A stretch of DNA of 64,000 nt from Iris pallida (Eukaryota; Streptophyta; Magnoliopsida; Asparagales; Iridaceae). Both the position numbers and the translations under genes were made by a program. Below the pieces are notes generated by a model that was given only the letters and a program-made list of their open reading frames with translations, did not search any database and was not told where the DNA came from. The stretch lies in contig JANAVB010015600.1 in NCBI GenBank assembly GCA_029216955.1, positions 40,313,156 to 40,377,155 of the forward strand, given 5' to 3'. Each line of letters begins with the position of its first letter. Position 1 is the stretch's first letter. Shown in pieces: positions 43,441 to 56,155 of the stretch.

Positions 43441-45315
43441 GAATCACAACCCTTGATTAAGAAGCTGAACATTCTTACGGGTAATGGAGTAGTAAAGATT
43501 AATCGTGTCTGTAAAGCATGTCCAGTTAAACTAGGCGGGGGAGCATTTCGGGTAAGATTATTAGTTTTTCCAATGAATAACTATGATGTGGTATTGGGGA
43601 TGGATTGGATGACAAAAACATCAGCCAATATAGACTGTGGCCAAGGTAGGATTTTATTTGAACTTCCCAATAAGAAGACATATGAATTTAACCGGAATCA
43701 AAAAGAATTTGATGCTAGAGAATTGGAAAAGCTTGAATTACCAATTCAAGGAAGATTTCAAGAATTGGAGGAAGAACAATTTCCAAGGGTTGTAGAAGAA
43801 TTCAAAGATGCATTTCAACAAGAATTGCCCGAATTACCGCCCGATAGGGCAGTAGAATTTTCCATTAATTTGATACCCGGAGAAGCTCCCATAGCCAAGA
43901 AAATTTATCCAATGAACAAAGAAGAATTAGTAGAGCTAAATAAGCAGATCAAGGAGTTATTGTCCAAAGGATTCATTCAACCAAGTGCCTCACCCTGGGG
44001 TGCGCCAGTTTTATCTGTAAAGAAGAACGGAACCCTACGATTAGTCATTGACTATAGGGCATTAAATGAAATCACCATCAAAAACAAATACCCCTTGCCA
44101 AGAATTGATGAATTGTTTGACCAACTAGGAGAAGCAAAAGTATTCTCGAAGATTGATTTAAGATCGGGGTATCATCAAGTAAAGGTGAAAAAGGAAGATG
44201 TTCAGAAGACATCATTTAGAACTCGCTATGGGCATTACGAATTTTTAGTTATGCCATTCGGGTTAACGAATGCTCCTGCCATATTTATGGATCTAATGAA
44301 CAGAATATGTTATCAATACTTGGATAAATTTGTGATTGTGTTTATTGATGATATATTAATTTACTCGAGGAATGAAAAAGAACATGAAGAACATTTAAGA
44401 ATAGTACTCCAAACCTTACGGCAAGAAAAGTTGTATGGAAAATTAAGCAAATATGAATTCTGGTTAGACAAAATTTCCTTCCTGGGTCGTATAGTGAGTG
44501 GAGAAGGGATATCGGTAGATCCCAAGAAAATAGAAGCTGTCAAATCTTGGCCTACTCCTAAGAATGTAGCAGAAATACGAAGCTTTCTTGGTCTAGCCGG
44601 ATATTATAGAAGATTTGTAGAAAATTTCTCAAGAATTGCGGAGCCACTTACTCGATTAACCCAAAAAGATGAAAAATTTAATTGGACTGATAAGTGTCAA
44701 GCTGCTTTTGAGGAACTGAAGGAAAGACTTATCACGGCTCCAGTACTGGCTCTACCATCTGGATCAGGAGGGTATGAGATTTATAGTGATGCCTCAGGAA
44801 AAGGATTAGGCTGTGTATTAATGCAACATGGAAGAGTTATTGCTTATGCTTCTCGTCAACTGAAGACACATGAAAGAAATTACCCAACTCATGATCTGGA
44901 ATTGGCAGCTGTGGTTTTTGCATTAAAGTTATGGAGACATTACCTATATGGTGAACAAGTCAAGGTATATACAGATCATAAAAGTTTGAAATATGTATTT
45001 ACTCAAAAGGAGTTGAACATGAGGCAACGAAGGTGGCTAGAGTTACTTAAGGACTTTGACATGGAGTTGGAATATCATCCGGGAAAGGCTAACAAAGTGG
45101 CCGATGCCTTAAGTAGAAGACCATCAGCTTTCTTTATGAATACATCTAAAGAAATACTGGAAGATTTGAAAAAGATGGGGATTGAAGTAATAGGTCCAGT
45201 AACAGATGGAATATGGGAAAACTTACAGATACAATCACCCCTAATAGAAAGAATCAAAAAGGCACAAAAGGATGATAGGAAATTGCAAGGATTATGGAGC
45301 AAGACTGAGGCTTGA
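43381..45315 (+). pseudogene. Tekay-2 pol part 1: protease end, reverse transcriptase, RNase H
   Basis: Long frame with the rest of the protease ([21 protein letters not shown]) and RT blocks: [38 protein letters not shown] and the catalytic FIDDILIYS at about 44338-44364. The RT connection ([12 protein letters not shown]) follows, then RNase H ([52 protein letters not shown]). The first ATG of this frame is internal; the natural product is Gag-Pol. It ends at a nonsense codon (45313-45315, after SKTEA), after which the same frame continues. Confidence 0.93.
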
Positions 45316-46684
45316 ACACAAACAGGATTGATTAAACATTCCGATGGATCTTTGAGGTTTGGAAACCGATTATGTGTGCCATATGGAGAACTCAGGACAG
45401 AGATAATGTCAGAAGCACATAGCTCACAATATTCTATTCATCCTGGGAGTACGAAGATGTATAAAGATCTGAAACAAAATTTTTGGTGGCATGGAATGAA
45501 ACAAGAGAGCCAAATTTGTGTCAAAATGCTTGGTATGTCAACAAGTAAAGGCCGAACATCAACGGACCGCCGGGCTTTTGTAACCTTTGCCTGTACCTTA
45601 ATGGAAATAGGAACATATTACAATAGATTTTGTATCCGGACTCCCAAAGACCAGAAAGGGTAATAATGCCATCTGGGTAATGGTAGACAGGCTTACAAAG
45701 TCAGCAAGATTTCTACCATTCCGGGTCGGTCAACCTACTGAGCTATTGGCTGACATGTACATGAAGAATATTGTTAGTCAATATGGGGTACCGGTGAGTA
45801 TCGTCTCAGACAGAGATACTCGATTTACTTCTAAATTTTGGAGAAGCCTGCAAGATAGTCTCGGTACTCATCTGAAGTTCAGTACAACATACCATCCACA
45901 AACCGACGGTCAGTCAGAAAGGGTAATTCAAATCCTCGAAGATATGTTAAGAGCTTGTACCTTAGACTTCGGGGGATCGTGGGATGACCATTTACATTTA
46001 ATAGAATTCTCCTATAATAACAGCTATCAGGCTAGCATCAAAATGGCACCATTTGAAGCCTTGTATGGAAGGAAGTGTCGGTCACCAATATGCTGGAGTG
46101 ATGTGGGAGAACGTCAGCTTTTGGGTCCAGAACTAGTCACTCAAACTGTAGACAAGGTCAAGGCAATTCGGAGTCATCTCCAAGCAGCACAAGACCGACA
46201 TAAAATATGGGCCGACAAGCACAAAAGGAACTTGGATTTCAAGGTCGGTGATCATGTATTTTTAAAGATTTCACCAACTCGAGGAACTATCAGATTTGGG
46301 ACAAGAGAAAAGCTAAGTCCAAGATACATTGGACCATTTGATATACTAGAGAAAATTGGAAATGTATCTTACAAACTGGCTCTACCACCGTCCCTCGAAG
46401 GAGTCCATAATGTCTTCCATGTATCTCAACTTCGAAGATATGTGCCAGACCCCAGTCATATACTCGATCATTCAGAAATCACAGTGGGTTCAACTCTACG
46501 CATAGAACAGAAGCCGGTGAAAATTTTGGATCGTAGGGAGAAGGTACTCCGAAATCGGATCATTCCACTTGTTCGAGTAGCATGGAGCAAAGATTCTCCA
46601 GGAGAATCAACTTGGGAGAAAGAAGAGGACATGCGGAACCAGTATCCGTACATGTTTACCGAACAAGATTACATATTTCCATAA
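45316..46684 (+). pseudogene. Tekay-2 pol part 2: integrase and chromodomain-like tail
   Basis: The zinc-binding region ([17 protein letters not shown]) is in the previous frame. A frameshift near 45510 moves to the frame containing [16 protein letters not shown], and this frame carries three stops (45581-45583, 45599-45601, 45608-45610) at positions normally Gln, Glu and Trp. From 45680 the core is intact: [23 protein letters not shown] and TDGQSERVIQ supply the D-D-E triad. [23 protein letters not shown] and the tail [25 protein letters not shown] correspond to the Tekay/Del C-terminal module. Confidence 0.92.
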
Positions 46685-46731
46685 TTTATATTGATTTGTT
46701 ATTTCAAATTCCGAGGACGAAATTTTCTTTT

Positions 46732-46744
46732 AAGGAGGGTAGAA
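46732..46744 (+). other. Polypurine tract of Tekay-2
   Basis: AAGGAGGGTAGAA directly before the 3' LTR start TGTCATGG, preceded by CCGAGGACGAAATTTTC, the family-typical arrangement. Confidence 0.85.
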
Positions 46745-48117
46745 TGTCATGGCTTATAATTCTCAAATAATTAATTTTTTTTATTATCAATTAATTATAA
46801 CTATAGTAATAATGGTTATAATTTTTTTTATATACATTAAAGTTTTGCATAGAAACCCTTAGAAAAATTTAAAATTTCATTTTTGGGTTGGACACCTCAC
46901 TAAGGCTAGGTGTCAACCTATGGGTTGTGTGGCACATGCATGAGCCACATGGCTCATGGCATGTAAAGGAATGACCTTTGAATGCCACATAAACACTCTC
47001 TCTCCATTCTTCATTTATTTCTTCTTCCCTCTACTCATTATACACACACACATACATCAGCCTCTTCCCTCTCCCCAAGTCCCTACTGCTGCTACTGGAC
47101 GCCGCCGACCCCCGCGCCCGGACCCGCCACCACCACCCGCGCACGGACCCGCCGCCACCACCCGCGCACGGACCCGCCGCCACCACCCGCGCCCGGACCC
47201 GCCGCCACCACCCGCGCCCGACGCCGCCACCGCACGCCACCGCCGCCGCCGCCGTCGTCAGCCCCACCACCACCATCTTCTCCTCCTCTTCCTAAACCTA
47301 GGTATTATCTCTTCTTTTCCCCAATCTATCTAAATTAAAACCCTAGGTCAGATTCTAAACTCCTAAATTTCTGGAATAGGGAGGAATATAGGAGGAAATC
47401 AGGGTTTCACTTGGAATTAGGGAAGAAATTTCCGAGTTTTGCTCAAGACCAAGGCAAGTTCTCTTCAATTTTCTCTTCCTCTTGAATATTTGTTCAAGAA
47501 TTAAATTCCTAAAATTTTCCTTGAATTAGTATGAGATAATCACATTCTGAAATTTAATTAAATTCATGACAAATCCATTTTTGTGAGAATATAATGTGGA
47601 AATAGGCTTTGAATTGGATAAGGAATCATTTATGGATACAACAATATGTGGACACACATACATGGACACAAGTATCGAATATTTATATCATGAAATAAAT
47701 ATTTCGAAATAAATTTTTATTTACATACACATATATGATCCTTGTCATACATAAATGCATGAATAGGCATAAATATGTGTAAGATGCTAGCATGAAATAT
47801 ATTCACCTATATTACGATAAAATTTATTGTCATGAACACAACACGAATAATTACTTGATCAAACAAATATACGGACACATGAATGTTAGCATACTTGTTA
47901 AAATTTAGATGAATCTATTAGTCATATTTATGCTTACGTGTTTATGGTTACTTACATATGAAATTTTAGAAGTATGGAAAACCATTTCATTAGGTATTAC
48001 ATACTTAGGAATGCTTGGCATAATCATATACATATTCCAATAAAGCAAATATTTTGGCCTTTGTCATTTTCGAGATCACGATAGGTGAAAATATAAATTC
48101 TCAAACACCTTACAAAC
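46745..48117 (+). repeat. Tekay-2 3' LTR, left segment
   Basis: Matches 37279 onward of the 5' LTR up to ACCTTACAAAC, where Tekay-3 begins. Contains the ~60 bp absent from the 5' LTR and extra copies of the CCGCCACCACCCGCGC repeat. The CCAAGGCAAGT motif is at 47449-47459. Confidence 0.95.
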
Positions 48118-51100
48118 TGTGAAACCCGTAATTTTTCAGGAATTTTTTTTTATAATCATTTTAATGTGGTTAAATAGAGTTTGTGGTAAAAATAAAATTT
48201 TAAATAATATTTGTGAATTGTTAGTTTAAATATTAGTAGTGTAAAATTATTTTCCAAAATAGTTCATATGGATTTTTGTTTGTTACCCAGACCCAAACCT
48301 GGTTCGAATCCGATTTTTGAGACATAAATCAATTTTTATAATAATTTTTAGTTTTTTTAATTATATTCTAAAAAGAAAATTATTTTTATTAGCCCATATT
48401 GGAGCCTAACCCTTTTAGCTTAAACCAAGCCTATTTTCTTAAATAAGTATTTGGCCTCAAGCCCATTTCACCTTTTTAAGCATGTAGTCTACAAAACCAT
48501 TCAGTTGTAATTATTAATTAGTATTTTTAGCCCATTGATTCATTAGACTTTGGGCCATTGGTGCATTCCTTAGGGAATGAATGGAAGGGGTTCATTCAGC
48601 AACTTTAGCCATTCATTCATTATGAATGAATGTTTACTTTCATTCTGAAGGGAAACCGATGGACCCCTTCGTTTTCTTTCCAAACCGATCCGAAACCGTC
48701 GGGCCTCTCACCTCCCCACCGCCGGCCGGCCATCAAAGCCGTGGCAGTTGGCCTCCCCTACCGGTAACTCCTCCTCCCTCTAACTCCTATAAAAACCCCT
48801 TTCCCAACCATTGTTCCCCATTCCATCTTCTTCCCCAAACTCCCACTCAAACACCTAACCCCGGCAAAAATTTTCCGAAGACCCCCACCGGGCCGCCCCT
48901 ACTCCGACGCTCCCTCTCCAGCGCCCAATCAGGCCGACCCCGAGCGGATTTGGCCGCCGCCTCCTCTGTCCGGCGATTTCGCGGCCGACCGATGACCCGT
49001 GCTCCACTTCTTGGCCGCGCCCAGTCCCCGCTGTTCCCGTGCATTGCTGGTCGTTTTCCAGAGCCCCGATCTGCTGTCATTTCCACTGTCCAGCTTTTTC
49101 CGTTTCCGTTCCCAAGCAAGTTCGGTTCCGAGTTCCATTTCGGGATTTTCGTTACACCTTCGTTTTGGGTACACTCTGAACTAATTTTATTTACTGTCCA
49201 TGATGAAATCTGGTCCAACCGAATTCTTCGAGAATTCGGATTTTTTCGAAAATTCTTCGGAAATGTATTGCTGCTAGTTGGTTTTGTGAATAATTGGATT
49301 ATTTAGGATAGAACAATGTTCTGTGAATTCTTGGGATTTTCGAAAATTCTTCGGAGACAGTTCTGTGTTTTCAATTCTCGGGTTTTCCGAGAAATTTTCG
49401 GGAATAAATTCTGAGATTTAGAAAGTTATGTTTATTTGGTTTTCTTGTTGGGTTTTCAAATTGGTTCTGTGAGTTTCAAGATGAACTGTTAGTTCTGTCG
49501 TTTTCCGATAAATTTTGGGATTTCCGATATTGTTTCGGGTTTTCCGATTTGGCTTCGGAAAGTATTTCTATATGGATGGTTATATAAATATCGGGTTTGG
49601 AATTAATTTGCAGGTTAACGGAAGCACTCCCAGTTTTTGGGTTGACCGAAAATAGAGGGAGTGCTGCCGAAATTTTTAGAAAATTATAAAAATGATTTTC
49701 AAATGATTTTCGGATAATATTATTTTTAATAATATTTTTGGGCGACGACCTTAACGGTCACTGGGCCCCAACGCAATGCAAACGCACCGGTTCGACCGGA
49801 CGTTAAGGCAGAGCAGTTGAAAATGAAGTTTGGACCAGAGTCTGAGACTCGAAATCAATTTAATTTAATTTATTAGTTGTAGGATAATTTATAAAGACTA
49901 ACCAAATATTTTTTCTTATTTAAATTTATGAAAATGGTCTGTAAGGGCATAAGCCCATTCATTCCTGTTGGTGTGTAAAGTTTGTAATAGCTTAGTACTT
50001 TTTTTTATTTATTTGTTTTCTAGTTTGTTGGTTGACGTAAAACACGTAAAACAATAAATAAATATTTATTTTATTATAGAAAATAAAATAATTTTCTCAC
50101 AATAAATAACTAGGAAAAGTACAAGTTTGTAATTCAACAAATTCACAACTTTCTCATTAAAAGAAAAACCTAAATTTTATATATATATTACAAAAAAATA
50201 TAAGTTTTGCGAAACAGTCGGAAAGAAACAAATTTTCTCAAATAAATGTTAACATGATTTAGTTCCTTCGCAAATTGATTTATAGAAACTATCTCGATAA
50301 GCGTGTAATTTAGTAACAACATAAAACTGGACTAGGACCAATTCTAGAGATTGTAACTAGCACACTTAGAATGGTTCAATTTTCTGATGCTGAGTCAGGA
50401 TTCTCAATTGTAGGAATTCAAGGACGGTACTAGTCTCCATCAACAATCCTTTTTCCAGTCATAATCCAAGGCAAGTACGGTTGTGGTTAATTACAGTTTA
50501 ATTAATATTAGAATTTTGCATGTTAAATACACAATTGTTACACGTACTCTCTCCTAGAGTTACATATTGAATCATTGCATCGGGATAATGGGTTGTAGCG
50601 TAGTTATCTATGATCAAAGCCCAATAGTTAATGAATGTGCGAGCTTACCCCTCTTCACACGGGGTTAGGCCGGACCGTATCAATAGGATACAATTGAATC
50701 ATCCTAAACCGATCATAGATACTGCATACTCAATCACATTGTTTACTTCATAAATGAAAATTGTTGTTTCGAAATTATTTAATATTGCAAGTTTCTAATC
50801 ATTATGCAAATTGTTATTTTCATAATTGTACTTGCTCCTTTCCTGACTGGATACCCCACCCCCAATAGGTTCTATTGATGAATCCGAGCTTCTGATTAAT
50901 ACTTACTATGACCCGGAGCTGTACCCTGCTGTGCTCCCAGATGAGGTTCCTGGAGATGATGATGATACTTCTGCTTAGATGGAGTTTTAGCTTATCTTTA
51001 TTTTAAAAAAATAAATAAATGTTATGTTAAAGTTGTGGTTTTATCTGAACTTTTTGTAATAGACAAGTTTTATTTTATCGTTTAAATAAATGTTGTGGCA

Positions 51101-51226
51101 ATTATTAGTATCAATTGTTGTTGATTGTACCTGCATATGGATTACAGCTTACTGCCGCCGTCTCAACAACGGTGCAGGCTGGGCATGATCCGAGTCGACC
51201 CAAGAAATTGGGATCGGGTCGTGACA
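48118..51226 (+). repeat. Tekay-3 5' LTR
   Basis: TATA box CCTATAAAAACC at about 48788-48797. A GC-rich leader follows (48840-49060), then T-rich repeats with TTTTCGAAAATTCTTCGGA (49230-49370). CCAAGGCAAGT is at 50466-50476, followed 398 nt later by the acceptor-like CCCCACCCCCAATAG (50868). A short acidic frame then ends at TAG near 50978 (DESELLINTYYDPELYP, then DEVPGDDDDTSA). Confidence 0.96.
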
Positions 51227-51235
51227 TGTTTTTAG

Positions 51236-51253
51236 TGGTGGCCCATGCAGGTC
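51236..51253 (+). promoter_or_regulatory. Primer-binding-site-like motif of Tekay-3
   Basis: TGGTGGCCCATGCAGGTC, 9 nt after the 5' LTR. Same 18-mer as in the other two families. Confidence 0.6.
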
Positions 51254-51414
51254 TCTAACAACAACTTAGAAAAACCTAGGAAATAGTTAGAACACTAGAA
51301 CATCAAATTGCCATAAAATAGGACCGATATATACATACATATTATTATTAAATATTTTTGTTTGACTATAGATAGGCTACCTTGCTTATGTTTCTATCCT
51401 AAAACTTCCAGAGA

Positions 51415-53535
51415 ATGACCACTGACAATACCAACCCTGCTGGCGATAGGATGTCAACACCTGACCACACCCCACCTCCCCAATCAAGTCCGGATCCTAC
51501 ACCTCGACAGCTGGCTGACCGTCCCCACAATACAACAATGGATCCATCATATTCTCGGACGGAGATGCAACCCCCAGTAGTTACGCCTACTCCAGCTGCC
51601 CCACCGTTACCTGTGGACCCCACTGACCTCATCAGTCTGCTTAGAGGAGTGCTAGAAGCTCAGAGAACTCAAGCTGAAGCTCATCGTGAGCAGACGGCCA
51701 TTATGAGAGAAGGCATGGAAAATGCCCATAGCGTGGCAATGGCTGCACTGGAAAGAGGAGAAGCAGCTCAACAGGAACCAAGGCCTGCCAAGATAAACAT
51801 AAATTTAAAAGATTAATTTATGTAATAATAAGGCCATTTAATTAATGAAAATCATATTGCCAAGGTGGACGATATTGAGAGCTTTAAGAAGCAGAACCCT
51901 CGACCTTTCAAGGGTACCGAGAGAATTGTCTATGCTGATGAATGGCTTGACAATATGGAGCGTCTTCTGAGCGTCGCTCGACTTCCAGAAGACCTCAAGG
52001 CCGAAGCAGTGGGACTTCAACTGCAGAATGTAGCTAGCACCTGGTATCGGAATGAACCCCGACTCCAGGATAGACAGGTTGATTGGGACACCTTCAAGAA
52101 GTTGTTCCAGAGGAAATTCTTCCCAACTTCTGAGATACAGGAGATGGAGCGACAATTCCAGAACTTGAAGCAGGGCAATATGACTGTGGGAGAGTATGCG
52201 GCAGAATTCGGCCAGCTCAGCCGATTTGCCAAGAACATGGTGGCTGATCCTGCTGATCGTGCTGAACGATTCAAGTATGGACTTCGAGAGGAGATTCGCA
52301 CTTATGTGATCTCTGGCGGAGCTAAGACTTATGAGAAGATTCTGGAGAGAGCACAAGATATAGAGAAGAGCCAACCTGCCCGTTCAAAGAGAGATTATCC
52401 TGGAACTAGCAACTTCCAGGGAAATCAGAAGAAGCCCAACAACAACAACAACAACAACAGGCCTCAGCATCATCAGCAAGCAAGGAATAATGATGTAGCA
52501 CCCCAGAAGCAGATCCCTATCTGTAGCTATTGCAAAAGGCCAGGTCATCAGGTGAACATCTGTCGGAAGAGGCTTGGACAATGTCTGATCTGTGGGTCTA
52601 CCACCCACCAAGTGAAAAACTGCCCCTCAGCGACCAACAGAGCTGGAGGAAATCAACAGAGGGGACCTCTGCCCACTCAGCAGCAACAATTTGGACAGCA
52701 TCAACAGAGGACTGGGCGAGCTTTTGCCCTAACTGCAGAGGAACCAGAGCAGGAGCAGGAACCTAATGCAGATGTCATATCAGGTTACATCTATGTACAT
52801 TCTTATCCTGTATTAGTTTTATTCGACTCTGGTGTAACACACAGTTTCATAGCAACAAAGTTTATCTCTGCACATCACATAGTTACGGGCCTTAACAAGA
52901 GGATTTGTAGGGTTATGACTGGAGGTGGACCCCTACCTATAACAGAAACCTGTAATTGCCCCATTTCAATATCTGGCCATAAGTTTGTAGCACCTTTACT
53001 GGTAATGCCCTTGCCCAACTATGACATAGTCCTTGGAATAGACTGGTTGAGCAAGCAGCATGCGCTGATAGATTGTCACAGAGGATGTGTAATCTTCAGC
53101 CCACCTGGAGGGCCAGAGTTTAAAGTCTCTAGAGCTCCGGAGGTTATGGAGAGTATTGTCTACTCTATTACTGAAGAACCTGGACCACCCCATCCTATCA
53201 TAGCGGAATTCATGGATGTTTTTCCTGATAGTCTTCCTGGGCTACCCCCAGATCGGGACATAGAATTCGCTATTGATCTAGTCCCTGGCTCTTCCCCGAT
53301 TTCTAAGGGATGTTATAGAGTCAACCCGAAGGAGGCCAAAGAGATGAAGGAGCAGATCAACGAACTGAAGTCTCTGGGATTCATTCGAGACGGGGCTTCA
53401 CCCTGGGGAGCACCTGTTTTGTTTGTGCCCAAGAAGGATGGAACGATGAGGATGTGCATCGACTACCGGGCGCTGAACAATGTCACAATCAAGAACAAGT
53501 ATCCTCTGCCCCGGATTGATGACTTATTTGACTAG
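51415..53535 (+). pseudogene. Tekay-3 gag, protease and N-terminal RT
   Basis: Starts MTTDNTNPAGDRMSTP with a Pro-rich N-terminus and a coiled-coil-like stretch (LLRGVLEAQRTQAEAHREQ). At 51814-51831 four stops (TAA, TAA, TAA, TAA) lie in a short AT-rich segment between KININLKD and [11 protein letters not shown]. The frame on both sides is the same, so this looks like a small in-frame insertion. The gag core ([37 protein letters not shown]), two CCHC knuckles ([28 protein letters not shown]), a protease ([14 protein letters not shown], with V for the usual A) and the start of RT ([13 protein letters not shown]) follow. A TAG at 53533-53535 replaces the Gln normally after LFD. Confidence 0.94.
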
Positions 53536-56095
53536 TTGAGTGGAGCCAAGGTGTTTTCTAAGATTGATCTCAGGTCTGGCTATCATCAGATCAAGGTCAG
53601 GAAGGAAGACATTTCCAAAACGGCATTCAACACCAAGTATGGGCAGTTTGAATTCTTGGTCATGCCGTTTGGTCTGACGAATGCTCCTGTGGTGTTCATG
53701 AACCTTATGAACAAGGTTTTCCATGAATACTTAGACCAGTTTGTCGTCGTCTTCATTGATGACATACTGATCTATTCGAAGACGAAGGAGGAGCATGAAG
53801 AGCACCTCAGGAAAGTTCTGGAAACTTTGAGGAAGGAGAAGCTGTACGGTAAGCTATCCAAGTGTGAATTCTTTCTAGACAAAGTGGATTTTCTTGGCCA
53901 TGTTGTCACAGGAGAAGGAATTTCTGTGGATCCTAAGAAGATAGCTGCTGTGGAGAAGTGGCCTACCCCAAGCTCAGTTGCTGACATCAGAAGTTTTTTT
54001 GGGCTTGGCGGGCTACTATCGGAAGTTCGTAAAGGATTTTGCTAGAATTGCTGAACCAATGACGAAGCTGACTCGGAAGAATGAGGAGTTCATCTGGACG
54101 GAAGATTGCCAAGCAGCATTTGAGGAGTTGAAGAAGAGGCTCACTACTGCACCGATCCTTGTGCTACCCGCAGGATCTGGTGGTTTCACAATCTATAGTG
54201 ACGTCTCAGGCAAAGGACTGGGTTGCGTTCTTCAACAACATGGGAAAGTGATTGCTTATGCATCTAGGCAATTACGGACTCATGAAAAGAACTATCCCAC
54301 TCATGATCTGGAGCTTGCTGCAGTGATCTTTGCGTTGAAGCTTTGGAAACATTATCTCTATGGAGAGAGAGTGGAAATATACACAGATCATAAAAGTCTG
54401 AAGTATGTTTTCACTCAGAAAGAGTTAAACATGAGGCAAAGAAGATGGCTGGAGTTAATGAAGGACTTTGACATCGACCTGCAATACCACCCGGGTAAGG
54501 CTAATGTGGTCGCTGATGCACTTAGTCGATACCCAGTGGCGATGTTCTTAACCAAGGAGAGGCACCTGTTGGAGGACATCGAGAAGCTTGAACTGGAGAT
54601 TGTACTGCCTGGACGGAAGGAATTGGATGCTGATTCTGTATTGATGAAGTTGCAAGTGAGCTCGTACCTGATGGACAAGGTCAAGGAGACGCAGTTTCAA
54701 GACGAGGCACTTTGCAAGATGAGAGATCAAGTGTTAGCAGGAACACTGGAGGGTTTCTCAATCGCCAGCGATGGAGCTCTGAAGAATGGTACGAGGCTTT
54801 GTGTACCGTCTGGCGAACTAAGGAATGAGTTGATGAAGGAAGCGCATCAGTCTCAATATTCCATACATCCTGGAGCCAATAAGATGTATCGGGATATGCG
54901 CACTATTGTCTGGTGGAGTGGAATGAAGAAAGATGTCACCAGGTATGTCGCTAGATGCTTGATCTGTCAACAAGTGAAGGCTAGTAGACAGAGACCTGCA
55001 GGACTTCTACAACCACTGGACATTCCAGAGTGGAAGTGGGAGCACATCACGATGGATTTCGTGTCAGGACTGCCTCGTTCCCAAGGAGGGAAGGATGCCA
55101 TCTGGGTAATTGTGGACCGACTAACCAAGTCAGCTCACTTTATCCCCTTCAAAGTTGGTTTATCCACTGAGAAGTTGGCAGCATTGTACATGCGGCACAT
55201 CTACCGGATTCATGGCATACCGGTAAGTATTGTTTCTGACCGAGACACTCGTTTTACCTCACATTTTTGGAAGAGCTTGCATGACAGTTTAGGGACTCAG
55301 TTGAAGTTCAGCACAGCTTATCATCCCCAGACTGACGGGCAATCTGAGATGACGATCCAAACACTTGAAGATATGCTGCGAGCTTGTGTCTTAGAATTTG
55401 GAGGATCGTGGGAAGACCATCTGCACTTGGTAGAGTTTTCTTACAATAACAGCTACCAAGCCAGTATTGGTATGACCCCGTTCGAAGCTCTTTATGGACG
55501 TCGTTGCCGTACACCATTGGCATGGGACGACATTGGTGAAAGAGTACTGTTGGGTCCAGAAATGGTGACTGACGCAGCAGAGAAGGTGAAGTTTATCAGA
55601 GACAGGCTCAGGATTGCTCAAGACAGACAGAAGCACTGGGCAGACAGCAGTCGTCGACCACTGGCATTTGAAGAAGGAGATAAGGTCTTCGTGAAGATTT
55701 CTCCTACCAGAGGTACAATCAGATTTAGCAGAGCTGGGAAGCTGAGTCCCAGATACATTGGTCCGTTTGAGGTTCTGAGCCGGATTGGAGAAGTGGCATA
55801 TAGGTTAGCTCTACCAGCTAATCTTGAGGGCGTGCACAACGTCTTCCACGTCTCACAGCTCAGAGAATATGTACCTGATGAGAACCACGTCTTGGACCAT
55901 TCAGAGTTGGAGATCGGACCAAGTCTCACTGTACCAGAGAAGCCTGTAGCGATTTTGGATAGAGGTGAGAAGAGGACCAGAACTTCAGTGACTCCCATAG
56001 TCAGAGTTATATGGAGGCACGATTCCCCAGGCGAGTCTACCTGGGAGCGTGAAGATGAGATGCGGGAGAAGTACCCGTACCTGTTTGAGACCTGA
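53536..56095 (+). pseudogene. Tekay-3 pol: RT, RNase H, integrase, chromodomain-like tail
   Basis: RT continues in frame ([25 protein letters not shown], catalytic FIDDILIYS near 53753-53781) to about 53995. There a T-run (AAGTTTTTTTGGG) carries an extra base relative to the expected [10 protein letters not shown], moving coding to the frame that runs to 56095. That frame has RNase H ([14 protein letters not shown], with V for the usual A after the catalytic Asp) and TDHKSLKYV. It also has the integrase zinc region (HPGANK...[10 protein letters not shown]) and core ([32 protein letters not shown]), [10 protein letters not shown], and the tail [29 protein letters not shown]. Few lesions compared with Tekay-1 and Tekay-2. 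Confidence 0.95.
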
Positions 56096-56142
56096 GGTAT
56101 TATCTCGACCTAACTCTTTAAATTTCGAGGACGAAATTTTCT

Positions 56143-56154
56143 AAGGAGGGAAGG
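56143..56154 (+). other. Polypurine tract of Tekay-3
   Basis: AAGGAGGGAAGG just before the 3' LTR start, preceded by TTTCGAGGACGAAATTTTCT. Confidence 0.85.
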
Positions 56155-56155
56155 T

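Noticed and set aside
48626..49306. 226-codon open frame conserved in both Tekay-3 LTRs (also 56663-57343)
   Set aside because: It begins upstream of the LTR TATA box (about 48790), so it cannot be translated in full from the LTR promoter. The two copies are similar simply because the LTRs are nearly identical, and the composition follows the GC-rich leader.
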